From positions 2,612,500 to 2,676,499 of the forward strand of contig NZ_CM001373.1 of assembly GCF_000236165.1 (NCBI RefSeq): 64,000 nucleotides of DNA, read 5' to 3'. The translations under genes and the position numbers were made by a program. This DNA is from Fluoribacter dumoffii NY 23. Lineage in GTDB: Bacteria; Pseudomonadota; Gammaproteobacteria; Legionellales; Legionellaceae. The notes under the pieces were generated by a model. It was not told the origin of the DNA and searched no databases. It saw nothing but the letters and a program-made list of their open reading frames with translations. Below are positions 45,702 through 53,574 of the stretch, in pieces; the first letter of the stretch is position 1; each line of letters opens with the position of its first letter.

Positions 45702-45932
45702 TTAAGTGTGCAAGTTACTTCTCTTGATTTCAAAAATCCGATATAAGTTCAACGGTAACAATAAAGAATGCAGAACAAAAATCGGATACAGCGTGCTTCC
45801 AAGCGCATATAAAATAAATGCCACATTGGAACAAATTGCGATAAGACGTAATGTCAAAATCCTTTTGACATAAAACGTCGCTAACACCAAACAGGAGGCA
45901 ACATAGCCTATAATTTCGATCGTTGATTCCAT
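45702..45932 (-). CDS. Small membrane protein, CBU_0592-like family
   Basis: The 76-aa protein has three hydrophobic segments: IEIIGYVASCLVLATFYV, LRLIAICSNVAFILYALG and YPIFVLHSLLLPLNLYRIFEI. The last runs into an N-L-Y-R motif that I recall from short bacterial proteins of the CBU_0592/YgjV-like kind, some of which precede a cyclic-nucleotide-binding domain. Here there is no such extension. GGGAG lies about six bases before ATG at 45932, so I prefer it to the ATG eight codons upstream. Function unknown. Confidence 0.7.
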   Translation of the reverse strand: MESTIEIIGYVASCLVLATFYVKRILTLRLIAICSNVAFILYALGSTLYPIFVLHSLLLPLNLYRIFEIKRSNLHT

Positions 45933-46088
45933 TTCAACTCCCAACTTACAATCCATTCCTATTCAACATACACCGAGTATGCGCGACTCGCAAGTGTCCT
46001 AAGATTTGTAAGTTAGTTGAAATTATGCCAGCTTTGGATAAAGATCCACCAAAAATCGAAAATCCAATTCGTGGCGGTGAATCAACAT

Positions 46089-46904
46089 TTATAAGGGAAG
46101 CGGAGTGGATGAAGATGCAATCGGCGGCATGACAACTCGTTCATTAACAAAAGTAATCGCTTCTCGTTCAAATGTCGTTTTCACTGCTGAAAGCACTTCA
46201 TCGCGCACTATCGCCAGATCATTTTTCGACCAATACAATATTTTAAGCTCGACACCGCCCCTATCAATCATCTGCGATAATAAAATCTTGGTGCTGGGGG
46301 TAGGCAAAATATGGGTACATTCCTCACAAATTTTATAGAGTAACGATTTAATTGTATTTACATCATGTACCGAATCAATGCGGAGTACAATTTCATCACG
46401 TTTTTGGGGATAGGTACTCAAGTTTGTAATTTCCGATTTAATTAAACCTTCATTGGGTATACGAATCAGACGATTATCATTGGTTTTGATTTTTGTAGAC
46501 AGCCAGTCAATTGCCTCGACTGTCCCTTTAATGTCTTTAAAGGAGATCACATCGCCAACTTGGAAAGGCCTTTCAAATAAAAGGAAAACGCCGCTTATGA
46601 GATTGGAGGCAGCAGTTTGTGAAGCAAAACTCAAAGCTACAGTAAACAAGCCTGCTGTACTTAACAGGATAGTCAGTTTAAATCCCATTTCATGCAATGC
46701 TGAAACAGTAAACAATAAAAACAAACCGTAAAAAACAACTCGACTGGACAACAGAGCATGGTGCTTTGAAAATCGATTTTCAAATAATCTTTCAATCCAA
46801 TGACTTATTTTCTTTGCAAAAAAATAGCCAAAAAAAATCAAAAACAAAGCAAAGACGAGACGCTCCCAATCCATCTGTTTTAAATAGGCAAGTGTGTGTT
46901 CCAT
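46089..46904 (-). CDS. Small-conductance mechanosensitive channel (MscS family)
   Basis: The 271-aa protein opens under membrane tension to release solutes in osmotic downshock. Three membrane helices occupy about residues 15-100; the pore helix region is LLSTAGLFTVALSFASQTAASNLISGVF, given here in shorter parts as TVALSFASQTAAS and NLISGVFLLFERPFQVGD. The beta domain follows with IKGTVEAIDWLSTKIKTND and RLIRIPNEGLIKSEITNLST. The length is close to E. coli MscS (286 aa). It is monocistronic. Its upstream region contains three degenerate 22-bp repeats. Confidence 0.92.
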   Translation of the reverse strand: MEHTLAYLKQMDWERLVFALFLIFFGYFFAKKISHWIERLFENRFSKHHALLSSRVVFYGLFLLFTVSALHEMGFKLTILLSTAGLFTVALSFASQTAASNLISGVFLLFERPFQVGDVISFKDIKGTVEAIDWLSTKIKTNDNRLIRIPNEGLIKSEITNLSTYPQKRDEIVLRIDSVHDVNTIKSLLYKICEECTHILPTPSTKILLSQMIDRGGVELKILYWSKNDLAIVRDEVLSAVKTTFEREAITFVNERVVMPPIASSSTPLPL

Positions 46905-46995
46905 AATTAGACTCTAATAAGACATAAGAAAACCAAAAATAGTATCAATAATCACCAGCAGATACCATAATCATTTCCCAGAGACTTACCTCAAC

Positions 46996-47061
46996 CCCCA
47001 GCACCTGCGCCCCTACCTTCATCACCTACGTGCCCTATTCTCACCACCAATGCGCCCTATC
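46996..47061. repeat. Three degenerate 22-bp tandem repeats upstream of mscS
   Basis: Units at 46996-47017, 47018-47039 and 47040-47061 share the pattern CACC(T/A)nnG(C/T)(C/G)CCCTA(T/C) at the same position in each. The three copies are unequal, so it is an old array. It is GC-rich relative to its surroundings and lies within 100-160 bp upstream of the mscS start. It could be a set of protein-binding sites or a decayed minisatellite. Confidence 0.5.
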
Positions 47062-47132
47062 CTCCTTTCTGCGTGCCGCGACTTGTTCGCAGCATCCACA
47101 AAAGAGTCAACCTTAAAAATAAAGCAAATAAA

Positions 47133-47159
47133 AAACCCACAAGCATATGCCGTGGGTTT
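47133..47159 (-). terminator. Rho-independent terminator of the Gly/Tyr/His-rich gene
   Basis: AAACCCAC pairs perfectly with GTGGGTTT around an 11-base loop. In the leftward direction it is followed by TTTTTATTTG, a good T run. It lies 18 bases after the stop of the gene at 47178. Confidence 0.82.
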
Positions 47160-47177
47160 AACATTTATTCGCTCAGC

Positions 47178-47507
47178 TTAATAACAGGATTGCTGTAACC
47201 AACAATGTCCATATCTATTGCAGACGCGCACAGTTTGGCAATTATCGTTGTAGTAATAATCATTATTATAATAAGGAACCCCTATAACGACACCAGGTCC
47301 CCACCAACCGCCGCCCCAGCCGCCATAATACCCACCCCGATAATAGCCGCCGTGATAGTATCCACCGTGATGATAACCGCCATGATAATATCCACCATGA
47401 TAACCACCGTGGTGATAACCCCCATATGCAAAGCTTGCTCCAGCAGTAAAAAGGCCGAGAGCAAAAATTGTAACCCCTATGATTTTATTCATAATATTTC
47501 TGCTCAT
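47178..47507 (-). CDS. Exported Gly/Tyr/His-rich repeat protein
   Basis: The 109-aa precursor has a signal peptide (about residues 6-26, KIIGVTIFALGLFTAGASFA). The mature part contains about eight short units of the form GGYHHGG or GGYYHGG (roughly residues 28-65), then WGGGWWGPGVVIG, an Asn/Tyr-rich stretch (YYNNDYYYNDN) and a four-Cys tail (CQTVRVCNRYGHCWLQQSC). His-rich repeats plus cysteines suggest metal binding in the periplasm or at the surface. The start at 47507 follows GGGA at about eight bases; ATG codons four residues upstream and five downstream are also in frame. It is divergent from nsrR. Confidence 0.75.
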   Translation of the reverse strand: MSRNIMNKIIGVTIFALGLFTAGASFAYGGYHHGGYHGGYYHGGYHHGGYYHGGYYRGGYYGGWGGGWWGPGVVIGVPYYNNDYYYNDNCQTVRVCNRYGHCWLQQSCY

Positions 47508-47595
47508 GATAATTCCCATTTCTAATGTCCATAAATTAAATTATAGCTTAAATATGCCTCAAATTTATCGTGTATGTCGATTTTTTGTCAAGGTA

Positions 47596-47618
47596 AATAG
47601 GTATTTGATATGCACCTA
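47596..47618 (+). promoter_or_regulatory. NsrR-like operator upstream of nsrR
   Basis: Arms AATAGGTATTT and ATATGCACCTA around a central G resemble the 11-1-11 NsrR motif (AAGATGCATTT-N-AAATGCATCTT), with 8 of 11 matches in each arm. It ends 45 bp before the nsrR ATG, so autoregulation is plausible. The match is weaker in its own symmetry than the site at 48486. Confidence 0.45.
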
Positions 47619-47663
47619 ATAAAAAGAAATAATATGCCTTGATTTTTATACTTTGGAGAATGA

Positions 47664-48140
47664 ATGCAACTGACTCAATTTACAGATTATTCGTTACGTG
47701 CTTTAATTTACATTGCAATTAGAAGGACTACTTGCACCATTCAGGATATCGCTTGTGTGTATGATATTTCCCACAATCATCTGATAAAAATAATCCATAA
47801 TTTATCCAAGCTGGGCATTATAAAAACCATTAGAGGGAAGAATGGCGGCATTATGATGGCAAAAAATCCCGCTGAAATAAATTTAAAAACACTTGTGACG
47901 AAACTCGAACCCCACTTTGATCTGGTTCCTTGTTTTAATAAGGAAAAAGCCAATTGTTGCATTGCACCCACATGTAAATTAAGAAAGATTCTTCTTGATG
48001 CACAAGAAGCCTTTTTTTCGGTTCTCGAACAATTTAGTCTGGAAGATATCATTCATAACAAAATAGAACTTTATCCGCTGCTCAATTTAACATCCAAAGG
48101 AGAGTCCGATGCACGAAATAAAACTCAAACGAATTTATGA
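47664..48140 (+). CDS. nsrR: Rrf2-family nitric oxide-sensing repressor NsrR
   Basis: The 158-aa regulator begins MQLTQFTDYSLRALIYIAI, the standard NsrR N-terminus, followed by a winged helix (DISHNHLIKIIHNLSKLG, IRGKNGGI). Cysteines at 90, 98/99 and 104 (VPCFNKEKANCCIAPTCKL) are the iron-sulfur ligands that lose DNA binding when NO nitrosylates the cluster. GGAGAATGA precedes the ATG. It is followed, with a 32-base overlap, by a DUF488 gene, then by haemoglobin and cytochrome bd genes. NsrR-like sites lie upstream of nsrR and of the haemoglobin gene. Confidence 0.92.
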   Translation: MQLTQFTDYSLRALIYIAIRRTTCTIQDIACVYDISHNHLIKIIHNLSKLGIIKTIRGKNGGIMMAKNPAEINLKTLVTKLEPHFDLVPCFNKEKANCCIAPTCKLRKILLDAQEAFFSVLEQFSLEDIIHNKIELYPLLNLTSKGESDARNKTQTNL

Positions 48141-48465
48141 GCATCCTGAATCTTCAGATGGATTCAGAATCCTGGTTGATAAATTATGGCCGCGCGGAAT
48201 GAAAAAAGAGGCTGCGGCTGTGGATTTATGGTTAAAAGATATTGCTCCCAGTAATGAATTACGCAGCTGGTTTAATCATGAATCTGCCAAATGGGAAGAA
48301 TTCGAAAAGCGCTACAGGAAGGAACTTGGAGATAAAGAAGAACCCTTACACGCGATTATTACTAAAGCACAACATCACACCGTCACTTTGTTATACAGTG
48401 CCAGAGACGAACAACACAATAATGCTGTGGCCTTGCTGAACTTTATTAAGGAAAGAAAAAAATAA
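48109..48465 (+). CDS. DUF488 (YeaO) family protein
   Basis: The 118-aa protein matches the short YeaO form: KRIYEHPESSDGFRILVDKLWPRG near the N-terminus (shown in pieces as KRIYEHPESSDGF and ILVDKLWPRGMKKE), WLKDIAPSNELRSWFNH, and TLLYSARDEQHNNAVAL at the end. The biochemical role is unknown. It overlaps nsrR by 32 bases, so it must be co-expressed and should belong to the NO response. Homologues occur in other NsrR-linked loci as far as I recall, which supports a nitrosative-stress role, but this is inference. Confidence 0.88.
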   Translation: MHEIKLKRIYEHPESSDGFRILVDKLWPRGMKKEAAAVDLWLKDIAPSNELRSWFNHESAKWEEFEKRYRKELGDKEEPLHAIITKAQHHTVTLLYSARDEQHNNAVALLNFIKERKK

Positions 48466-48485
48466 TACGATTTGGTACTCATTTA

Positions 48486-48508
48486 AAGTTGTATTCAAAA
48501 TGAAACTT
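48486..48508 (+). promoter_or_regulatory. NsrR operator upstream of the truncated haemoglobin gene
   Basis: Arms AAGTTGTATTC and AAATGAAACTT around a central A. Eighteen of 23 bases agree with the E. coli-type NsrR site (AAGATGCATTT-A-AAATGCATCTT), and the site's own symmetry is 8 of 11. It ends 37 bp before the haemoglobin ATG, overlapping where a promoter should be, so NsrR should repress it in the absence of NO. Confidence 0.65.
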
Positions 48509-48545
48509 AAGTATTATTATTCTATTTATATCAGCGGATAGTGGC

Positions 48546-48935
48546 ATGACCGAGCTGAATAAAACACACATTGAAAAACTCGTCACACATTTTTACCAAA
48601 GAGTACAAAAAGATGAGGTCCTTGGCCCTATTTTTAATGATGTGATGCAGGTCAACTGGAATGAACACATTCCTCTGCTTTGCCAATTTTGGAATAGCGT
48701 GATGCTTAAAACCAACGAGTATCATGGTAATGCCTACCAAAAGCATATTTTGCTAAAACAAGTTTTCCCTATCGAAGAACTTCATTTTAATCGTTGGCTT
48801 AATTTATTCCAGGAAGAAGCGGTAAATCATTTGCCTGAGGCTTGTGCACAAGAGGTTTTCCAAAAAGCCACCCTAATTGCCGAATCTTTAAAATATGGAA
48901 TGCTGAGCCAAGAAAAGGGGGCTAACCATGCTTAA
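48546..48935 (+). CDS. Group III truncated haemoglobin
   Basis: The 129-aa globin has KLVTHFYQRVQKDEVLGPIFN, the group III/YjbI-like A-B helix region, then FWNSVMLKTNEYHGNAYQKH, with the proximal region HFNRWLNLFQEEAV. Group III globins bind O2 and NO and are linked to NO tolerance. It starts 37 bp after the NsrR-like operator and overlaps cydP by 8 bases. A role in detoxifying host NO in macrophages or amoebae is a reasonable inference. Confidence 0.9.
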   Translation: MTELNKTHIEKLVTHFYQRVQKDEVLGPIFNDVMQVNWNEHIPLLCQFWNSVMLKTNEYHGNAYQKHILLKQVFPIEELHFNRWLNLFQEEAVNHLPEACAQEVFQKATLIAESLKYGMLSQEKGANHA

Positions 48936-49080
48936 GCCATTAACCCGTGATATTCTAATCACTTTAGTGATTAAGATTAGCTTATTGATTTTATTATGGT
49001 TTGTTTGTTTTAAAAATGTGGAAAAACCACATCAAAGCAATGAGCAATGGCTATTAGGTTCTGTACAAGAAAAAAAATAA
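48928..49080 (+). CDS. cydP: Cytochrome bd accessory small subunit CydP
   Basis: The 50-aa protein (MLKPLTRDILITLVIKISLL, then a W-F-V-C segment and a polar tail ending LLGSVQEKK) has one membrane helix and the MLKPLTRDI start that I recall from the CydP family, found near cydAB in beta- and gammaproteobacteria. Its ATG lies inside the end of the haemoglobin gene (8-base overlap), so translation is coupled. The gap 49081-49300 holds no ORF that I can support; a TTGACA at about 49165 may belong to the cydA promoter. Confidence 0.75.
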   Translation: MLKPLTRDILITLVIKISLLILLWFVCFKNVEKPHQSNEQWLLGSVQEKK

Positions 49081-49300
49081 TTTCTTTCTTCTCTAAAAAG
49101 GCAGTTGTAATCTGTATGGAAGTAAAATCTGTATCCCGGAAAATGGAACATAGTGCTGCCCTGATTGACAGAGAATAAGGATTAAGTAAGAGACTTTGCA
49201 AATTGAACAAATCCTGGTTAAAAGCAGCTTCAGGCCATTGTGGCTACAATTTGCAGCAGACTCCAAAGACTTTATTAATACATTACATATGAGGTGAGCA

Positions 49301-50830
49301 ATGATTCCTGGCAGTGACCTGGTTGATCTTTCCCGTTTACAGTTTGCTCTAACTGCGCTTTATCATTTCCTTTTTGTCCCGCTCACGTTGGGCTTGTCGT
49401 TAATTTTAGCGATTATGGAAACAATTTACGTCATGACGGGGCGTGATATTTGGCGACAGTTGGTTAAATATTGGGGAATTCTCTTTGGTATTAATTTTGT
49501 TCTTGGGGTTGCAACGGGACTCACCATGGAATTCCAATTCGGGACCAATTGGGCCTACTACTCTCATTACGTAGGCGATGTTTTCGGTGCACCATTGGCT
49601 ATTGAAGGCCTTATGGCTTTTTTCCTGGAGGCTACTTTTGTCGGTTTGTTTTTCTTTGGTTGGGATAGATTAACCCGCCTGCAGCATATGTTTTGCACCT
49701 GGATGTTGGCTTTAGGAACCAATCTTTCCGCATTATGGATTTTAATCGCCAATGGATGGATGCAAAATCCGGTTGGAGCAGAATTTAATTTTCATACCAT
49801 GCGCATGGAAGTAACCGATTTTGCTGCAGTAATGTTTAATCCGGTCGCTCAAGCCAAATTCGTGCATACAATTAGTGCAGGCTATGTTACAGGCTCTATT
49901 TTTGTATTATCCATCAGTGCCTATTTCTTATTAAGAGGCAGAAATATCAACTTTGCCAAACGGTCAATGACTGTGGCTGCAAGTTTTGGCCTGGCATCTG
50001 CTTTGGCAGTGGTGGTATTAGGTGATGAAAGCGGCCGTCTGGATAATGACAATCAAAAAATGAAATTCGCTGCCATAGAAGCGATGTGGCATACAGGAGC
50101 AGCTCCTGCCCCGCTTACTGTATTTGGTATTCCCGATGAAAAATCAATGAAAACTGACTATGCAGTGGATCTGCCCTGGATATTGGGAATCATTGCTACC
50201 CGTTCATTCACAGAACCTCTGCAAGGAATTTCTGAGTTAATCGAACAAGGAAAAGAGCGAATCAAGGAAGGTATTCTTGCCTATGAGGCATTGACCCGAT
50301 TACAAAAAAATCCTAATGACGTACAAGCCAAAACTGATTTTACTGCTCACAGTAAATTTTTAGGTTATGGATTGCTGTTAAAGAAATACACGGAGAACGT
50401 AGTGGATGCATCGGAAGAGCAAATCAACAAGGCAGCCCAGGATTTAAAGCCTCGAGTAGCCCCCCTATTCTTCTCTTTCCGGATTATGGTGGCTTGCGGA
50501 TTCTATTTCATTCTATTATTCGCAACAGGCTTCTATTTGTCGATGAAACGTAAATTACACACAACCCGTTGGTATTTGCGTGCGGCATTCTATGCCCTTC
50601 CCTTACCCTGGATTGCTGCCGAATTGGGTTGGGTCGTTGCAGAGTATGGCCGGCAGCCATGGGTAGTTCAGGATATCCTGCCCACTGCTATGGGGACGTC
50701 TTCTTTGAGTACCTCACAAGTATTAACTTCAATCACAGGTTTTATTCTTTTCTATACGATTCTTGCTGTGGTAGAAATTTTCTTGATGGTTAAATACATC
50801 CGTCTTGGCCCAGATAATATGGCTCACTAG
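49301..50830 (+). CDS. cydA: Cytochrome bd ubiquinol oxidase subunit I
   Basis: The 509-aa membrane protein carries the three haems (b558, b595, d). LSRLQFALTALYHFLFVPLTLGL supplies the first His ligand region (H19 type), EGLMAFFLEATFVGLFFFGW and FVHTISAGYVTG further ligands. The long Q-loop (about residues 250-390, ending DLKPRVAPLFF) and GWVVAEYGRQPWVVQDILPT place it in the long-loop E. coli CydA type rather than CIO. GAGGTGAG precedes the ATG. The oxidase has high O2 affinity and resists NO, fitting its place after nsrR and a globin. Confidence 0.95.
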   Translation: MIPGSDLVDLSRLQFALTALYHFLFVPLTLGLSLILAIMETIYVMTGRDIWRQLVKYWGILFGINFVLGVATGLTMEFQFGTNWAYYSHYVGDVFGAPLAIEGLMAFFLEATFVGLFFFGWDRLTRLQHMFCTWMLALGTNLSALWILIANGWMQNPVGAEFNFHTMRMEVTDFAAVMFNPVAQAKFVHTISAGYVTGSIFVLSISAYFLLRGRNINFAKRSMTVAASFGLASALAVVVLGDESGRLDNDNQKMKFAAIEAMWHTGAAPAPLTVFGIPDEKSMKTDYAVDLPWILGIIATRSFTEPLQGISELIEQGKERIKEGILAYEALTRLQKNPNDVQAKTDFTAHSKFLGYGLLLKKYTENVVDASEEQINKAAQDLKPRVAPLFFSFRIMVACGFYFILLFATGFYLSMKRKLHTTRWYLRAAFYALPLPWIAAELGWVVAEYGRQPWVVQDILPTAMGTSSLSTSQVLTSITGFILFYTILAVVEIFLMVKYIRLGPDNMAH

Positions 50831-50841
50831 GAGAATTCACT

Positions 50842-51978
50842 ATGCCTTTGGATTATGAAACATTACGAATTATTTGGTGGATGCTGCTTGGGGTACTCCT
50901 GATAGGGTTTGCGGTCATGGACGGATTTGATTTAGGTGTCGCCATCTGGTTACCCTGGCTTGCTAAAACAGATATTGAAAGACGTATATTGATTAATAGC
51001 ATTGGTCCAACCTGGGAAGGAAACCAAGTCTGGTTTATTCTCGGGGGTGGAGCAATATTTGCCGCCTGGCCCGCTTTATATGCACTTTCTTTTTCGGGTT
51101 TTTATTTTGCAATGCTCCTCGTTTTGCTGGCATTAATTTTACGTCCAGTAGGATTTAAATATCGTTCAAAACTATCAAATAATCGCTGGCGCTCTTTTTG
51201 GGACTACGCGCTCTTTGTTGGTGGGTTCGTTCCTTCATTAATATTTGGTGTTGCTTTAGGAAATGTGCTTCAAGGCGTTCCATTTCATTATGATGAATAT
51301 TTACGGCCGTTCTATACGGGCAGCTTTTTCAGTTTGTTGAACCCCTTTGCGCTACTATGTGGTTTGCTGTCCGTGTTGATGCTTTCCATGCATGGGGCTT
51401 TTTTCCTGAACCTGAGAACGGAAGGATATTTGCAACAACGCGCCCAGAAGGCTGGCAGGCTATCGGCTCTACTCACTTTTTTACTTTTTATTGCGGCCGG
51501 AGTTTGGCTCAATTATGGCATTGATGGCTACAGTTTAACGAGTGCTTTAGCTCATGATGGTCCATCAAACCCTCTTTATAAGTCCGTGCTCCGCCAACCA
51601 GGGGCCTGGTTTTCCAACTACTATAATGCTCCAATAACTCTATTGGCCCCAGGCGTGGGAATCTTTGGGGCTTTATTAGCACTATTCGCTGCGAAACATG
51701 TGAAAACCGCTTTCATATGCAGCGCGCTTTCGGTAGCCGGAATTATTGCAACCGTGGGGGTTAGTATGTTCCCATTCATACTACCCTCCTCGTCTAATCC
51801 AGAGCAAAGTTTGCTCGTCTGGGATAGTTCTTCAAGTCAGTTAACTTTATTTATCATGTTAGTAGCAACTGTGATTTTATTACCTGTAATTTTACTCTAT
51901 ACAGCTTGGGTATATCGGGTGTTACGAGGAAAAGTAACTGAGTATACAATTAATAAAAATCAAGATACGGCCTATTAG
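50842..51978 (+). CDS. cydB: Cytochrome bd ubiquinol oxidase subunit II
   Basis: The 378-aa protein is the structural partner of CydA. DYETLRIIWWMLLGVLLIGFAVMDGFDLGV, here in two parts, is the canonical N-terminus, with IGPTWEGNQVWFILGGGAIFAAWP as second block. Eight hydrophobic segments are visible. It lies 11 bases after cydA, and its stop is overlapped by the cydX ribosome site, so the three genes form one unit. Confidence 0.95.
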   Translation: MPLDYETLRIIWWMLLGVLLIGFAVMDGFDLGVAIWLPWLAKTDIERRILINSIGPTWEGNQVWFILGGGAIFAAWPALYALSFSGFYFAMLLVLLALILRPVGFKYRSKLSNNRWRSFWDYALFVGGFVPSLIFGVALGNVLQGVPFHYDEYLRPFYTGSFFSLLNPFALLCGLLSVLMLSMHGAFFLNLRTEGYLQQRAQKAGRLSALLTFLLFIAAGVWLNYGIDGYSLTSALAHDGPSNPLYKSVLRQPGAWFSNYYNAPITLLAPGVGIFGALLALFAAKHVKTAFICSALSVAGIIATVGVSMFPFILPSSSNPEQSLLVWDSSSSQLTLFIMLVATVILLPVILLYTAWVYRVLRGKVTEYTINKNQDTAY

Positions 51979-51987
51979 GAGGTTTTT

Positions 51988-52086
51988 ATGTGGTATTTTT
52001 CCTGGATTTTGGGTACTGGTCTGGCCTGTTGTTTTGCAATCTTAAATGCAATGTGGCTTGAACTTGATGACAGCGACAAAGAATAA
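51988..52086 (+). CDS. cydX: Cytochrome bd small subunit CydX
   Basis: This 32-aa protein begins MWYFSWILGTGLACCFAILN and continues AMWLELDDSDKE, the single-helix CydX signature needed for stability of the bd oxidase. TAGGAGG overlaps the cydB stop and sits six bases before the ATG. It is too small for routine gene finding. With CydP this gives a bd complex with both small subunits. Confidence 0.92.
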   Translation: MWYFSWILGTGLACCFAILNAMWLELDDSDKE

Positions 52087-52101
52087 ACGAGATATTTCGT
52101 T

Positions 52102-52121
52102 ACCCGGGACAATTCCCGGGT
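52102..52121 (+). terminator. Rho-independent terminator after cydX
   Basis: ACCCGGGA pairs perfectly with TCCCGGGT around a 4-base loop (CAAT), then TTTACTTAAT. It follows the cydX stop by 15 bases and ends the cyd operon. Confidence 0.75.
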
Positions 52122-52146
52122 TTACTTAATCAGATCTATAAAGCAC

Positions 52147-53421
52147 TTATAATCCAACCCAGCGGATAAAGTCCTTACATGCATTTAAATTTACAGGGGA
52201 TTTCCCCTCAAAATAGACTGTGAAACTGCTTGCAGGACTATTTTCGCGGGCTAAACCATCATTGGCTTTAATTTCTTTTATTTTACCTAAATTGACAATT
52301 TGCATTTGCGTTTCATAATAACCACCCCGAACCACTTTAAGTACAGGAATTACAAAAAGAATTGAATTAATCCCTTCATTTGCCGCTGCTGCACCTGCAG
52401 GATTCTGATGAGCCAAATAATCAAGCTCCTTGGCATCCAGGGCAATATACTCAGCATTATTAATTTGACGCCTTAACATTCGTGACAATGGAGCTGTGGT
52501 ATGAAATACACGTTGATATGTATCTGCAGAGATAACTGCAACAGGTTTCGTTTCCGCATGCTTCCCGCCTTTATAACCGCTGCCTACAAATAAAATCGGC
52601 TCACGATGCTCATCTGGAGGAGATAAAGGAATTTGAATTGTTGAGTTTGTCGTGTATTGATCAGAGGAATCTTTATCACAATTTAAAAATTTTGATTTGG
52701 CAAACCACGCATCGCTAGGGTAATAAATCACCAATAACGATTTATCCTTGATGGTATTGATGATGGCATTAGAGTTTTGCAAAGGGAGTGCAGGACATCC
52801 CCAACTTCGACCTGGCCTTCCATATTTTTTAATAAACCGCTCCTCGACATACCACCCGGAATGCATCACAACAGCTCGTCCCGATGCATTGTCATTAAAA
52901 TTACGATCCAAACCATCCAGACGTAATGAAAGGCCATCACGCCCATAGTAAGCTTCTTGCGTTTGATAAACCCCTATACTGCTTGCTTTGCTGTTAAATT
53001 TATTTGAAAAATAATTAGTAAGTAAAGTTCCGGATTTAATACCGTGGGATACATAGGTATGAAACAACAGTTTTTTTGCATTTAAGTCAAAAACCCATAG
53101 GCGTTTTTTATTAGAGGGTAATGAATAATCAATCAACGTTAAGATATTATTATGGTCCACGTTATATTCAATAGCACATTTTAAACTGGTCAGTACTTTA
53201 TTAATAACGAGTGGATTTAAATTTGGTGCTTCATGAATCAACATCAACTTCATGTCGTTTAATGCTTGTTCATTGATTTGCAGAGAACTTGAATATTGTG
53301 CTGTTTCACTGATGGAATGGCTGTTGTCATTTATATTTGCGGGGGCCTTGGAAACTCCCAATGACAGTTGCGGAAAGTAGTTACTTGTTACTGCGAGTAA
53401 GAGTAACAGAAAAGAGCCCAT
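52147..53421 (-). CDS. Exported murein L,D-transpeptidase catalytic domain (YkuD_2-like) protein
   Basis: The 424-aa protein has a signal peptide (residues 1-23). The catalytic domain (about 85-235) resembles the YkuD_2 form: LWVFDLNAKKLLFHTYVSHG, YYGRDGLSLRLDGLDRNFN, AVVMHSGWYV with His187, and GRPGRSWGCPALP with Cys209 as nucleophile. Such enzymes cross-link or remodel peptidoglycan. The C-terminal 190 residues are unassigned; they include ISADTYQRVFHTTAPLSRML and VLKVVRGGYYETQMQIVNLG and look like a separate domain. AAGGAC precedes the ATG. MltA lies nearby but in opposite orientation. Confidence 0.85.
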   Translation of the reverse strand: MGSFLLLLLAVTSNYFPQLSLGVSKAPANINDNSHSISETAQYSSSLQINEQALNDMKLMLIHEAPNLNPLVINKVLTSLKCAIEYNVDHNNILTLIDYSLPSNKKRLWVFDLNAKKLLFHTYVSHGIKSGTLLTNYFSNKFNSKASSIGVYQTQEAYYGRDGLSLRLDGLDRNFNDNASGRAVVMHSGWYVEERFIKKYGRPGRSWGCPALPLQNSNAIINTIKDKSLLVIYYPSDAWFAKSKFLNCDKDSSDQYTTNSTIQIPLSPPDEHREPILFVGSGYKGGKHAETKPVAVISADTYQRVFHTTAPLSRMLRRQINNAEYIALDAKELDYLAHQNPAGAAAANEGINSILFVIPVLKVVRGGYYETQMQIVNLGKIKEIKANDGLARENSPASSFTVYFEGKSPVNLNACKDFIRWVGL

Positions 53422-53546
53422 GATTTGTCCTTATTGTATTTATTCAAATCCTGTTATTTCTAATATAGCTCAAATTTTTTAATGCAACGGGTATTTTTTC
53501 TGGAAAGAATTGATTATTTTTTATCGGCTTGAATACATGAGGGACG

Positions 53547-53563
53547 CTGGGCTTTTAGCCCAG
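53547..53563 (-). terminator. Short stem after the small hypothetical gene
   Basis: CTGGGC, TTTTA loop, GCCCAG: a perfect 6-bp GC-rich stem 12 bases past the stop of the 53575 gene. No clear T run follows in the leftward direction, so termination is only possible. Confidence 0.4.
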
Positions 53564-53574
53564 TGCCTAGTGGT

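Noticed and set aside
46025-46132. 35-codon frame (MPALDKDPPKIENP...) overlapping the end of mscS
   Set aside because: No ribosome site and it runs antisense into mscS; protein-like wording may be chance.
47282-47464. 60-aa and longer frames on both strands over the Gly/Tyr/His-rich gene
   Set aside because: They arise from the repetitive codons of the real gene and have no independent start signals.
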